Positions 47,743 through 61,340 are shown, numbered from the stretch's first letter. The stretch: 64,000 nucleotides of DNA from Panopea generosa (GCA_029582155.1 CM055899.1:53408353-53472352); one strand, 5' to 3'. A program made the numbers and translations. Notes: a model not told the origin generated them from the letters alone.

Positions 47743-48009
47743 TAAAATTTGTGAAGTTTTACTGATGTATGACTAGTAGGTTACGAGATATGAGCTAGCT
47801 ATGAAAATTTAACCGAATTATCTTATCAAACGAAGAGTAATTCTTCTTAAAATATCACTTATTCTTATTTGAGTCGCTTTAAACGGTAATAAACACACAT
47901 GCGAATTTTACTTAAAGTAGTTAATGAGATGGCTTAAAGATGCTCATTTAACCTAACCACTCTTTTCTGGGATCCTGAAAGGTTAATCAGTAATCGAGCA
48001 CACCCTATC
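47743..48009. other. Spacer left of the hAT element
   Basis: Unique sequence with no supported feature; it ends with CCTATC directly before the hAT terminal repeat. Confidence 0.5.
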
Positions 48010-51000
48010 CAGAGCTCCAGATAACGTGCATATCCGCGTAAATTACGAATGGAAAATCAATAAATATGCACATGTTTCAATTTCTATGAGTTACGAATAC
48101 GCACATATTTTGCAGTTTACTCATCCGTTGCCGAAATTATGCGTTTCATGTTTTTTTTTTAAATAAAAAAAAAAGAAAGATTTGTTTCGAAGTTCCTCGG
48201 AAAAACCTAGTCTATTTTTAAATTCCACGGACTGGTTCACTCTGCTTCCGGTCACAGTCAAGTAGACCGACTACTTCATGCATGTTAGTCTATTTCAAGA
48301 ACTAAATGTACTGGTTCTCGTTTTCTAGATAATGTATTTAATTAATTCCGAAACCAATAGATCATTGTCATTCATAAGCTGTTTATTTTTAAAATGAATA
48401 GAAATAAAAGCGTTTAAAGAAGACGAGTATTAGGTGAAAAAAATGTCTGTGCAAAAGAAACTTCTTCCGTCGAAATAACTGGTGAACAAATCGTAAAGGT
48501 ATCCTTGATGACTTAATTACTAACGTCATTGCCTCTCAATCCAAAAAAAAACACGATGGGGCGAAACTTAACGATAAAACTTTGAAAACATGGAAAATAA
48601 GTTTTCCTTGGTTGTCGGTAATAAACGACCAAACTGGTGCGGTGAAGTTAAAATGCAAAGTTTGCACTAAATATAATGTTAAAACTGTATTGAACACAGA
48701 GGTACATCAAATGTCCAAAAATCAACCATAGAAAGGCATTGTCAATCACCCCCACACGCCGAAGCGATGCAAATAAGTATGAAGGAATACATAAGTAAAC
48801 AAAATTCTTCAATATTACCAGGTACAAAATATGCAAGTTTCAAATGCAGATGATATATTTTTGCTGCGCACTGTGTATATGGTTATGAAAGAGGAATTAC
48901 CATTGACCAAAATTACTGCCATTCTTGCATTACAAAGACTTAATAAGGTAGATATGCCTTATAGAAGTATAAGCTGGACAACAGCAACAGAGATCCAACA
49001 TATTATTGCAGGGTTTTGTAAAAAAAACTTAATTGACAAATTGAACAAGTCTGAATATTTTGCTGTGTTGATAGATGAAAGCACTGATATAACAGTTTCA
49101 AAACAAATATCCATGTGTGTACGATATGTATTTAATGGTAAAGCCGAGACTGGTTTTCTTGGGAACATTGAGCTTAAGGATGGGTGTGCCCACACAATTA
49201 CTGAGGCATTGATCACTTACCTTGAGGACAGTAATATAGATGTAAGTAAGTGTGTTTCACTAGCGACAGATGGTGCAAGTGTCATGATGGGGAAAAAACA
49301 GGGGTGGGCATTCAATTCAAGTCTAAAGCTTCAACCTTTTGTGTGCAAAGCCATTGTGTTGCACATAGACTAAACTTAGCAGTTACTGACTCTATAAAGA
49401 AAAATGAACAATTGAATAAATTAAGCGATAAGTTTGGCCAACTCTATAATTTTATATCAGCATCAGGTAACCGCACATACAGGTTAAAGGAAATGCAGAA
49501 ATTACTTGAAGAGCCTGAGCTTAGTGTTAAAATGCCATACTTGATACGTTGGTTAGGACTTAAACAGGCTGTTGAAGCAGTGTATGACTTATGGTTCAGT
49601 GTTGGCTACATTGTCAAGTTTAGCAGAAAAGGATCCAAAAGCTAAAGGATTGTAGACAAATATTTTTCGACATACAAAACTGCTTTATTTCTGGGAATGA
49701 TGCTAGATGTTCATACAGTGTTGGGTGTACTATGCTGCCAGCTTCAACAAACTAACCTGGTGTTTAGTGATGTGCAACCAATGACTGATAGTAATGTCAG
49801 TAAGTTAGAGTTCCTAAAAAATTATGATGGTAATGGTCTGTATGAAATGAAAAAAAAAACATTGAAGTTAAAGATAGCAAGGCTTATTATAAAGGGGATG
49901 AGCTGACACACTACAGCCAGGAGATTGACTCTCAGTTCGAAACTGTAAAACAGGACTATCTTAGTAACATGACAAAAAACATTAAAAAGAGAATACCAAT
50001 ATCTGACAGTAAAATAATGTACAGTTTAAGTCATATCCTTGAGCCATGTACAGCAAATTCAGCATCTGCTACTGAGACTGAGGAGGCTATAGAAGTACTT
50101 GTTAGTCACTATGGGTCAGGTAAGATTGTTACAAAAGTGGAAGGTGACTTCACTGTTGGCTTTGAAAGAGAGAAAATGACATTTCAAAATTGATAGATGG
50201 CAAAGGACTATTAGATGAATGGCCTGAAGTTAATGGCATGCTAAAAGGGACTTACAAGGAGATTTCCCTCAGGACTTTTGTATGCGGCTGATTCTCACAC
50301 ACACAAGTACATTTGCATGTGTCCCAACATATCCAAATAGGCACTATAGCATTATGCATGCAAGTGACCTCAGTAGAATGTGAACGTTCCTTCAGCACAC
50401 AGAACCAAGTGAAATCCAAGTTTAGGTAATTGATATAAAACAACACATTTTAGTCTTTATTACATCTTAAGATCTTAAAAGATACTACATTGATATCCAT
50501 ATCATTCATAGTCTGTTTATCACACAGCTTTATAAAATATATGTGTATATATATATATATATCAAGACACAAAATAAACACAAGTTGTTTTTATATCCAT
50601 AGCCCTCATAATAACAGTACAAATGAATTTTCATAAAATAACTTACAAGTCACAAGAATATGTAATGTATGTGTAAAATAAAGAATGTTAATATAATGTT
50701 TATATGTACATATGTTTTCAGATCTTCCCTTGACAATGCAGTCTTGGAAGCATTACTGCAAGTGAGCCTTAATGGACCAAGCCTTGATGAGTTTGCCTCC
50801 GACTGGAGTGTTAAATGAACCAAACAATGGTTGGCCAAATGAAGATGAAAGAGGTGATTGATGTCTGACTATACCCCTAGAGTCAAAAAAACAAAATCTA
50901 AATGTGTTGACTGAATATTAAAATCTAAATGTGAACAGTACTTGACAATATATTCATAAGAATACCCAACCCCCTATGTTACTAAGTGAACTCTTCTTAA

Positions 51001-51133
51001 CATGTTATGTTTTGTCACAATTTACTTGTGTGAGTTTGTATATTAAAATACTCATGATGCTTTGGGCGTTACTCATCAATCAGAATTTTCATAGTTATTA
51101 ACCCCTCTTGTCAAAAAATTATCTGGAGCTCTG
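48010..51133 (+). mobile_element. hAT-type DNA transposon, decayed but with both ends
   Basis: A 15-bp terminal inverted repeat CAGAGCTCCAGATAA at 48010-48024 is matched by TTATCTGGAGCTCTG at 51119-51133, giving a 3.12-kb element. CCTATC lies immediately outside both ends, which may be the remains of the 8-bp hAT target duplication. Inside is one plus-strand transposase gene with several frameshifts. Confidence 0.85.
48442..50818 (+). pseudogene. hAT transposase, frameshifted, two exons
   Basis: The transposase moves the element by cut-and-paste in the nucleus. A BED/TTF-type zinc finger opens it: FPWLSV, KLKCKVCTKY near 48601-48670, then in a shifted frame STIERHCQSPPHAEAM. The catalytic region at 48831-49300 has YFAVLIDESTDITVSKQIS (first Asp) and SLATDGASVMMGKKQG (second Asp). 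A frameshift near 49300 leads to CVQSHCVAHRLNLAVTDS. Further broken pieces lie at 49697-49903 and 49969-50193. The dimerisation block TSVECERSFSTQNQVKSKF is at 50361-50425. A 296-bp intron (donor TTTAG/GTAATT at 50426, acceptor TATGTTTTCAG ending 50721) rejoins in phase to the last exon 50722-50818 (LDNAVLEALLQVSLNGPSL), which ends in TGA. The start at 48442 (MSVQKKLLPSK) is tentative because a stop follows soon after. Not functional as it stands. Confidence 0.8.
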
Positions 51134-51235
51134 CCTATCTCCGCAAGTAACTGATAATACTGAGACGATGTTTGAACTTGACAAAATGTTATATATATAA
51201 GGTATTAATGATCAGTCAAATTTGCGACAGCATTT
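51134..51235. other. Short spacer between hAT element and minisatellite
   Basis: Unique sequence, no feature seen. Confidence 0.5.
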
Positions 51236-54200
51236 TGTACACAGCCACTGGAGACTACAACAACAATAACTAACAAATAAAGCAACACAGCAACTGGAAA
51301 CTACAACAACAATAACTAACAAATAAAGCAACACAGCAACTGGAGACTACAACAACAATAACTAACAAATAAAGCAACACAGCAACTGGAGACTACAACA
51401 ACAAAAACTTACAAATATAACTACATAGCCACTGGAGAATACAACAACTAACAAATATAGCAACACAGCCACTGGAGACTGCAACAACAATAACTAACAA
51501 ATATAACTACATAGTCACTGGAGACTACAACAACAATAACTAACAAATATAACTATATAGCCACTGGAGGCTACAACAACAATAACTAATAAATATAATT
51601 ATATAGCCACTGGAGGCTACAACAACAATAACTAACAAATATAACTACATAGCCACTGGAGGCTACAACAACAATAACTAACAAATATAACTATATAGCC
51701 ACTGGAGGCTACAACAACAATAACTAACAAATATAACTACATAGCCACTGGAGGCTACAACAGCAATGACTATCAAATATAACTCCATAGCCACTGGAGG
51801 CTACAACAGCAATAACTATCAAATATAACTACATAGCCACTGGAGGCTACAACAGCAATAACTAACAAATATAACTATATAGCCACTGGAGGCTACAACA
51901 GCAATAACTATCAAATATATAACTTCATAGCCACTGGAGGCTACAACAGCAATAACTAACAAATATAACTACATAGCCACTGGAGGCTACAACAACAATA
52001 ACTATCAAATATAACTACATAGCCACTAGAGACTACAACAACACTAACTATCAAATATAACTACATAGCCACTGGAGGCTACAACAACAATAACTATCAA
52101 ATATAACTACATAGCCACTGGAGATGACAAGAACAATAACTAACAAATATAACTACATAGCCACTGGAGGCTACAACAGCAATAACTATCAAATATAACT
52201 ACATAGCCACTGGAGGCTACAACAGCAATAACTATCAAATATAACTACATAGCCACTGGAGGCTACAACAGCAATAACTATCAAATATAACTACATAGCC
52301 ACTGGAGGCTACAACAGCAATAACTATCAAATATAACTACATAGCCACTGGAGGCTACAACAGCAATAACTAACAAATATAACTACATAGCCACTGGAGG
52401 CTACAACAACAATAACTATCAAATATAACTACATAGCCACTGGAGACTACAACAACACTAACTATCAAATATAACTACATAGCCACTGGAGGCTACAACA
52501 ACAATAACTTTCAAATATAACTACATAGCCACTGGACACTACAACAACAATAACTATCAAATATAACTACATAGCCACTGGAGGCTACAACAGCAATAAC
52601 TATCAAATATAACTACATAGCCACTGGAGACTACAACAACAATAACTATCAAATATAACTACATAGCCACTGGAGACTACAACAGCAATAACTATCAAAT
52701 ATAACTACATAGCCACTGGAGACTACAACAACAATAACTATCAAATATAACTACATAGTCACTGGAGGCTACAACAGCAATAACTATCAAATATAACTAC
52801 ATAGCCACTGGAGACTACAACAACAATAACTAATAAATATAACTACAAAGCCACTGGAAACTACAACAACTAACAAATAAAGCAACACATCCACTGGAGA
52901 CTACAACAACTAACAAATATAGCAACACAGCCACTGGAGACTACAACAACTAACAAATATAATAAAATGGCCGCTGGAGGATACAACAGTCACTTAAAAA
53001 TATAACTACACAGCCACTGGAATATAACAACACAGCCACTGGAGACTACAACAACAATAACTTACCAATATAACAACACAGCCACTGGAGACTACAACAA
53101 TTAACAAATATAACATGGCCGCTGGAGGATACAACAGTCACTTACAAATATAACTACACAGCCACTGGAATATAACAACACATCCACTGGAGACTACAAC
53201 AACAACAATAACTAACAAATAAAACAACACAGCCACTGGAGACTACAACAGCAATAACTAACCAATATAACAACACAGCCATAGGAGAATACAACAACAA
53301 TAACTAACAAATATAACAACACAGCCACTGGAGACTACAACAACAACTAACAAATATAACAACACGGCCACTGGAGACTACAACAACACCAATAACTAAC
53401 AAATATAACAACATGGCCATTGGAGATTACAACAACAATAACTAACAAATGTAACAACATAGCCACTGGAGACTACAACAACAATAACTAAATACAGCCA
53501 CTGGAGACTACAACAACAATAACTTACAAATATAACAACACAGCCACTGGAAACTACAACAACAATAACTAACCAATATAACAACACAGCCACTGGAGAC
53601 TACAACAACTAACAAATATAACAACACAGCCACTTGTGGCTACAACAAATTTAACTAACAAATATAACAAAACAGCCACTGGAGGCTACAACAACACTAA
53701 CTAACAAATATAACAAAACAGCCACTGGAAGCTTCAACAACAACAACTAACAAATATAACAACACAGTCACAGGAGACTATAACTAACAAATATAACAAC
53801 ACAGCCACTGGAGATGACAACAACAATAACTAACATATATAACAACACTGCCACTGGAGACTACAACAACAATAACTAACAAATGTACACAGCCACTGGA
53901 GACTACAACAACAATAACTAACAAATATAACAACACAGCCACTGGAAGCTACAACAACAATAACTAACAAATATAACTCAACACGGCCACTGGAGACAAC
54001 AACAATAACTTACAAATAAAACAACACAGCCACTGGAGACTACAACAACAATAACTAACAAATATAACAACACAGCCACTGGAGGCTACAATAACTAACA
54101 AATATAACAACACGACGGCCACTGGAGACTACAACAACAACAATAACTAACAAATATAACAACACGGCCACTGGAGACTACAACATTAATAACTAACAAA

Positions 54201-55915
54201 TATAACAACACAGCCACTGGAGACTACAACAACAATAACTAACAAATATAATAACATATCCACTGGAAACTACAACAACAATAACTATCAAATATAACTA
54301 CATAGCCACTGGAGACTATAATAACAACAACAAACAAATATAGCAACACAGCCACTGGCGACTACAACAACAATAACTAACAAGTATAACTACACAGCCA
54401 CTGCAGACTACAACAACAATAACTAATCAATATAACTACAAAGCCACTGGAAACAACAACTTACAAATAAACTACAACAACTTACAAATAAAGCAACACA
54501 GCCACTGGAGACTACAACAACAATAACTAACAAATATAACAACACAGCCACTGGAGACTACAACAATTACTTACACATATAACAACATAGCCACTGGAGA
54601 ATACAACAACAATAACTTACACATATAACAACACATCCACTGGAGACTACAACAACAACAATAACTAACAAATATAACAACACATCCACTGAAGACTACA
54701 AAAACAACAATAACTAACCCATATAACAATACATCCACTGGAGACGACAACAACAATAATTAACACATATAACACTGCCACTGGAGATTACAACAACAAT
54801 AACTAACAAATATAACAACACAGCCACTGGAGACTACAACAACAATAACTAACAAATATAACAACACAGCCACTGGAGACTACAACAACACTAACTACCA
54901 AATATAACAACACAGCCACTGGAGGCTACAACAACAACAACAATAACTAACAAATATAACAACACAGCCACTGGAGACTACAACAACAATAACTAACAAA
55001 TATAACAACACAGCCACTGGAGACTACAACAATTACTAACACATATAACAACATAGCCACTGGAGAATACAACAACAATAACTAACACATATAACAACAC
55101 ATCCACTGGAGACTACAACAACAACAATAACTAACAAATATAACAACACATCCACTGAAGACTACAAAAACAACAATAACTAACCCATATAACAATACAT
55201 CCACTGGAGACGACAACAACAATAATTAACACATATAACACTGCCACTGGAGATTACAACAACAACAATAACTAACAAATATAACAACACAGCCACTGGT
55301 GACAAAAACAACAATAACTACCAAATATAACAACACAGCCACTGGAGGCTACAACAACAACAACAATAACTAACAAATATAACAACACAGCCACTGGAGA
55401 CTACAACAACAATACCTACCAAATATAACAACACAGCCACTGGAGACAACAACAACAGTAACTATCAAATATAACAACACATCCACTAGAGACTACAATA
55501 ACAACAGCTAACAAATATAACAACACGACCACTGGAGACTACAACAACAATAATAACTAACAAATATAACAACACAGCCACTGGTGACTACAACAACAAT
55601 AACTAACAAATATAACAACACATCCACTGGAGACTACAACAACAATAACTAACAAAGATAACAACACAGCCACTGGAGACTACAACAACACTTAACAAAT
55701 ATGACAACACAGCCACTGGCGACTACAACAACAACAATAACTAACAAATATAGCAACACAGCCATTGGAGACTACAACAACTATAACTAACAAATATAAC
55801 ACGGCCATTGTAGACTTCAACAACAACAATAACTAACAAATGTAACAACACAGCGCTGCAGACTACAACAACAATAACTAACACATATAGCAACACAACC
55901 ACTGGAGACTACACC
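51236..55915. repeat. ~46-bp minisatellite, roughly 95 copies
   Basis: Unit CAGCCACTGGAGACTACAAC + AACAATAACTAACAAATATAAC + AACA, 40-54 bp. Two regimes are visible: about 51410-52860 is dominated by a homogeneous subtype (CTACATAGCCACTGGAGGC, ACTATCAAATATAACTAC), and 52860-55915 by a more variable subtype (AACACAGCCACTGGAGAC). A block of about 240 bp near 54550-54790 is duplicated near 55019-55255, 466 bp away. No long frame avoids stops on the plus strand; minus-strand Val/Cys-rich frames are products of the repeat. Confidence 0.95.
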
Positions 55916-57114
55916 ATTTTTTCATTGCTTGCCATAGGATGCAATGTTTTTTCTTTGTTATTTTCAATGGGACATCATGTTTTTCCTTCTTTGCTTGCAG
56001 TGGGACATCATAATTGTTTTTACTTTACAAACACAGGACAAGTACTTTTTGGTTTAAGGTAATTTGATTTACATCGGCCCCACCACCTTGATAAATATTG
56101 TGTTGTCCCTGACAGAAGTTTTTGATCTGAAACCATTATTTTACCGAAATTTAAATTCAAACTTCTACCTCGCACGCAGGCACGCACGCACGCACGCATA
56201 GATAAACGAACAGTGGCAACAAGTAATACACCTTTACCATTCTCCGAAAAGTGGGAACATAAAAATACACCAAATTATAGAATAAGATAAACATTTACAA
56301 AATTAAAAATTCATGTTACCTGTGTCCTGTCCTTGACTCTATCAACAAAACACCGATTTGCCAGGTGTATACGAGTGAACACTAACCGCTGGCAAATTAA
56401 CGGATTATTTGTCGACGTGCACGTGCTTTTTCACAACAATACATCGCTATACAGCCTACATGTGAATACCTAATCTTACATAATATAAGAGGGGTTTTGG
56501 ATTATGCACACATCTCTCTATTTCATTTTCAAGATGGCCGGTTTAATATTATATGAACGAAAACGACATGTACCACGTGTCCCTGAGCAGGTCAATTTTT
56601 CCGCATATGCTTAGTACGGTATGTCCTGTAATAATTCGAGCGTGACTTGTCTATTGTTTCACAATCGAAGTAAAATAAATAAGTTAATAAACTAATTTGA
56701 TATGTAAACTATACAGTATCTTCGTTATTCCTTTCTAGGACTTGTAGGCCCTATCTCTATATAAATCCTTGTACCATATTGACATATTGAACACCTGGTC
56801 TTCCGAACTGCATAGTCGTTGGCAAAAAAATTCCACAAACCAATTTATTGAACAGGTTAAAATGAAATATTTAAAAATGAGTTCAGAAAATGCACAAACC
56901 TTGCATGTTCGAAACGTTCCAAATTCGGATTCACAATCAACTCATGAGCGAGAGGGGTGACCTTTGTAAATGTTTACACATTTAAATTCGTGTAGACGCA
57001 ACTTAAAAATGACGTCAGCTTCCGCACTGTGTAGGTACTCAGAAGGTAAAAGGCGGGTGTTGAATTTTTTTCACCTCGAAATAGTTAGTAATTTTACAAT
57101 AAAGAGGCACTCCC
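55916..57114. other. Unique stretch with a GCAC microsatellite, no gene seen
   Basis: About 1.2 kb. A CGCACGCACGCACGCACGCA run lies at 56169-56200. A segment near 56570-56630 (TACCACGTGTCCCTGAGCAG then TTTTTCCGCATATGCTTAG) matches in reverse the segment at 59493-59545. The short frame at 56769-56960 has no recognised domain. Confidence 0.5.
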
Positions 57115-57232
57115 AGGGAGTTGGAGATCTTGGGAACATGGCTAATTAATTTTAGGGATCTTGGGAACATTGGCCATTACCTTAAGAGATCCAGGGAACA
57201 AAAACCTAATTTTAAAGATCTAGGGAACAGTG
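57115..57232 (+). repeat. ~30-bp repeat, four copies
   Basis: GAGATCTTGGGAACA-like blocks at 57124, 57155, 57186 and 57214. On the plus strand they read as repeats of the FRDLGNIG type in one frame for about 40 codons, followed by a short frame to 57339. Confidence 0.7.
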
Positions 57233-57971
57233 TCCCAAAAGAAAAAAAATATCCTAATTTGATCTATTTAATGTATAACCAAGAAATTGTCTCGGAGCTA
57301 TTCACAGTTCCTTGGGATACTGAATTACTTATAAATTGAGATGTTGATTACTTTGGACAACTTTTGACGGCTTTAAGGAGGAATATACCTTTTAAGTTAT
57401 TTTCGAAATCAGTGGAATATTTGGTATGAAATGAAACTAGAAGTAATTTCCAATTTGAATATGCTTTTTTTCTGCGGTAAATATAACACTTCTTTATCTA
57501 TGACGTCGTAAACATGGCCATGTTTGGTCTTTTTGACGTCCCGATTTATAGCAGCAAAATCGTGTATTTGTCGACCTCAGTCAAGTTATACCGAATGTAC
57601 AAAATCGAAACACATATCACCACGTACACATTCAACGGATATATGAATTTACATATGCAATAATAACAACGAACGCCAAATTCTGAAAATATTAGCGAAA
57701 AACGGAAATTATTATTTTCGATTTTTTCGAAAAAATTGCTTCAAATCAAAACTACCAAAAAACAAACCGAGTGATTTTGGAATAATTTTTATTTGATTTC
57801 TAACAATATGCTTCACAGTGATTGTGAGATTTTTAGAACAATTGACAAACTAGGTTTTTTTATTTTTAATTATTTAACCCCACCCTACGTCAAAAAAGAC
57901 GTCAACATATTGCATAATTATACACGTTTTCCATAAGATTTTCTCTCGATGTTTTCGTAAAAACGACAGTT
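57233..57971. other. Unique AT-rich stretch, no gene seen
   Basis: About 740 bp without a supported feature. Confidence 0.5.
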
Positions 57972-58046
57972 GTCCGACGGGGATTCGAACTCGTGATCCC
58001 TGGATTGATATAGTAATAGCGTTACCAACTTAGCTAACCGGGCACC
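57972..58046 (-). mobile_element. tRNA-like SINE head fragment
   Basis: On the minus strand: GCCCGGTTAGCTAAGTTGGT (A box), ATATCAATCCAGGGATCACG, AGTTCGAATCCCCGTCGGAC (B box). The middle block is the same as in the SINE at 11106-11349. Both promoter boxes are better preserved than in the other copies. No SINE body follows, so it is either a truncated SINE or a tRNA pseudogene. Confidence 0.75.
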
Positions 58047-58755
58047 TCTAAATTGTGTCAAACAGTCATATATAATATATATACTTACTGTCATTAAAAA
58101 AGTACCTACTTAGTAATACTGGTGTAAAATACTCTTAAGATCAATGAAGTAACTTTAAATTCACTATTTTAATAGATACAACATTTTAAAACAGATTTAA
58201 GTATCGAAAACGTGAATTCATTTAAGAATCAAATACTCACTGTATTGTAACGAGCATAAGAAAGACAATATTCACAGACCTAATACAGTGTGTGTCTGGC
58301 ATCGTGATTACTTTGAGCGTCAGTCAAACGTCCGTTGTAATGAAATAATGAACACAACCTATGCCGTTTTTCTATAATATCCTTTTAATGTTGGATAACA
58401 CACAAGAAACATTACAATTTACTCTATACTAGAGGTATTCCACATAAGGCCCATTTTGCACGTGCATTCCGAGCAAGTCAACAGAGCGTAACATTCGGTG
58501 TATCTAACCTTACACTTATATAGTATTGACAATAAAATATATATAAAATATATAATCGTCATGGTCATGCTAGATTGCTATGCACAAACGATAATGATTT
58601 TCACAGTGGGTACTTTTTTATGACGGCAAGTATATATAGTAGGTAACACGAGGAAACCATTGCGTTATCAATTTGTAAAATAACTTAAAATGACACGTAC
58701 ACAGTGTCTGCCCTCTTACAATTGGCTATTATTTTAATAATGTTTTTTTTTTTTT
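58047..58755. other. Unique AT-rich stretch, no gene seen
   Basis: About 700 bp without a supported feature. Confidence 0.5.
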
Positions 58756-59016
58756 CTAAACTATTAAATATAAACAAAAGGAAAACAAAATGTTCATAAT
58801 CACCCATGATTTTCTCCAGGTTGTCCGTTGTTCATAGCATTTTACAAACTTGTTTCGTGCGGTAATGGGAATTTGGTCTTCTTCACGTGTTTTACTTTCT
58901 TTGTCAGTAACAACGTGAACTTGTTTATATCTATCATTCTCCGGCACAGTTTTTGGGAACGACAGAAGTTTAAAAGGTGGCCAAACAGTTGATGACATAG
59001 TGGCCAGACATAACAT
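58756..59016 (-). CDS. Hypothetical 86-codon frame
   Basis: Protein-like composition (FPKTVPENDRYKQVHVV, DKESKTREEDQIPITARN) and a hydrophobic C-terminus (MNILFSFCLYLIV). A second minus-strand frame overlaps it (58842-59078). No domain, no clear start and no splice evidence; it may be chance. Confidence 0.2.
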   Translation of the reverse strand: MLCLATMSSTVWPPFKLLSFPKTVPENDRYKQVHVVTDKESKTREEDQIPITARNKFVKCYEQRTTWRKSWVIMNILFSFCLYLIV

Positions 59017-59492
59017 AATAACAGTGTTCGTTCGCTTTTAACGAAAGCCATGAAAATCACGAATGCCAGTATACACATGAGGAGTTTTATTGGTGGAGTC
59101 TAAGCCAGATAGAAAATCTCGTGCCCGTTTTTTATGAAATACAGACATGGCACTCGTTGTCTATCCTATACATGTATATATTTGCCTCAGTCACCTGGAT
59201 TAATAATATCATGACATGGGATGGCACGTGTTTTTCATGTATGCTGGGGATTCGTCCAATTCATGCCGGCACAATTTCAAAATTATATATTAAAAAGGCG
59301 AACGACACTGATCAAATTTATTTTATGAAAAAATATCTTTGAACACATTGGCATATATACATATTATTGATATTTTATTCATTTCCAACACCTCTTGTTC
59401 AAGCACTTATGGTTTCAATTTATTTATTTTAACTTGTGAAACAAGTTCTTCCAAATTAGGCAAATCACGCTCGAAATCTCCCTGGGTAGAAC
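59017..59492. other. Unique stretch, no gene seen
   Basis: About 475 bp; the open frame at 59121-59342 has no motif. Confidence 0.5.
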
Positions 59493-59595
59493 CAGTAGTA
59501 AGCATATGCGGAAAATGTGTTTTGTTCAAGGACACCACATATAGCTAATGAGGGAGGATCGAACCCACGACCGTCCAATCATGGATTCAAGCACT
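59493..59595 (-). mobile_element. tRNA-like SINE fragment
   Basis: On the minus strand CGTGGGTTCGATCCTCCC is a good B box, followed by ATATGTGGTGTCCTTGAAC and CACATTTTCCGCATATGCTT. The last part matches the plus strand at about 56600-56625 in the neighbouring unique region, so it belongs to a dispersed family. Confidence 0.5.
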
Positions 59596-59888
59596 TTTGA
59601 AGATATAATCAAAACATTGTGATGGTACGTTTGCTTGTATTTTCTTTTTATGAAATAAGAGTGATTTGTCTATACAACTTTTATAGCCATGCCGATACAA
59701 GTGATGGAATAAAAAGAAACAACATTGTACCATTCTTGTCACTGATCAAACCCAAATATAATGCACTTAGACCATTTACCGGAGTTCCCCAACCGATTTT
59801 CCCAACACCCATTCCCCAACCCCCATTGACCGAAACAGACTGAAAAACATGCATACATTAGAATTTCACATTTGCACCGTGTTGATAC
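59596..59888. other. Unique spacer, no gene seen
   Basis: About 290 bp, including a short frame with Pro-rich end (QPIFPTPIPQPP) and no domain. Confidence 0.5.
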
Positions 59889-60354
59889 GAGTGTAAAGTA
59901 AGTAGGTAGTTGGCAGTTGGTAGTTGGATATTCGAATAACCAACTACCGACCAGCTGTCAGTTGGGGATTCGGATCCGTTATTATAATTACTATTTAATT
60001 TACATATTTTTATTTACTCGTGTTTACATGTTTAAAAATATAATAATAAAAAGCGGATGTACATGTATATAAATATTAAATCTGATTTCTCAAATGGCAG
60101 CCGGTTGGTAGTTGGGCATTCGCCCCAACTGGAAATTTTGAATAGCCTCTTGAAGAATATACTCATGGTATTAAAGAAACAACGCTGGAATGTTTTTTTA
60201 TTTATTGTTATAAACTGTTTCGTTATATAATTGAATTAATTTAAGAAAATCGCGATTTGAAAAAAAAATCCGAATCCCCAACTGGCAACTGGTCGGTAGT
60301 TGGTTATTCGAATATCCAACTACCAACTGCCAATTACCTACCAACTTTACACTC
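59889..60354. mobile_element. 466-bp foldback element with ~87-bp inverted ends
   Basis: 59889-59975 (GAGTGTAAAGTAAGTAGGTA...) and 60268-60354 are inverted repeats of about 87 bp with few mismatches. The arms carry internal repeats of TAGTTGG and a small palindrome ATTCGAAT. A third related block (GGTTGGTAGTTGGGCATTCG) lies near 60103. No coding frame. Confidence 0.85.
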
Positions 60355-61285
60355 ATGAGCCATTTTTGCTGAAACGGTTGTGCTTACCTTCTACGATTAT
60401 CAATAAAGTAGCAAAGTAGTAAAACTACAGTATGTGGTTAGTTCATATTTAAAACATTGATAATCTAATCTTGAAACAGAAGATCATCTCAACTCTAGCT
60501 TACAATATATTTTAAATTATTGCTGTTTTTTTACGCGAATGCCTTTTTTATATTCAATTAGATTAAATTACTTCATTCCTAAGTGATAATCATTGTATAG
60601 ATATATGTGTAAGCATTTACCGAATCCTTTAAAGATTTCATAAATAAGTTCTAAGTCGTTTACGATATTTACAAGCGGGAACCTTGCACACCTGTTAATG
60701 AAAAGGCTTCCCTCTTAACAAGCCTGTCTTAATGCCTAAGGGATTAATGTTTTTCGAAAGCAACATATATTATTTACCCAAATGACATTTAATACAGAAT
60801 ACAGAATAGAAACTTTAGCAAGCCGACTACAATTCCGACCTTGGATTTTTGTCATAATCCTATTTTAAATATCCTAGATACAGTTTTGGATATGTTAATC
60901 TGTCCATCTGTGGGCTAGAACGTACCGAATCTGCCCATGGATTGGCCAGAAGTTATCACATGCCAAAATCACGTGTGTTGAGGTTCTGTGACTTTAATGT
61001 CAGCTCCATTATGAAGAATCACTTAATGCATTGGTTTTGACAATTAAAGATATACATTTTGGAACTTCAACACTCGTCGTTATTTTCTACAGGACACAAA
61101 ACGCAGGGCACGATACTCTTGGCCTCTAACTAATCCCCCAGCTAAAATACACAGCTCCAGCAAAACCATTACCCACTTGGTATTGGTATTAAATTGAACG
61201 GAACGGAACGAGACAAAAACTGTTCTGTTCCATCGTATTTAAACATTGCAAATTCTGTTTGTCATTTGAAAGTGTCATATTTACA
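60355..61285. other. Unique AT-rich stretch, no gene seen
   Basis: About 930 bp with no supported gene or repeat. Confidence 0.5.
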
Positions 61286-61292
61286 ATGTAAA

Positions 61293-61323
<31 letters not shown>

Positions 61324-61340
61324 GCACGCACGCACACGCC
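61286..61340. repeat. ACGC microsatellite
   Basis: CGCACGCACGCACGCACGCA run with one imperfect unit; the Thr/His/Ala-rich plus-strand frame across it is a by-product. Confidence 0.95.

Noticed and set aside
51236..55915. Regular short repeats reminiscent of a CRISPR array
   Set aside because: There are no unique spacers: the units are contiguous and vary gradually. The context is eukaryotic and no cas genes are present.
57972..58046. Functional tRNA gene on the minus strand
   Set aside because: The anticodon-arm region is shared with the SINE at 11106 and does not fold as a clean tRNA, so a SINE or tRNA remnant is more likely.
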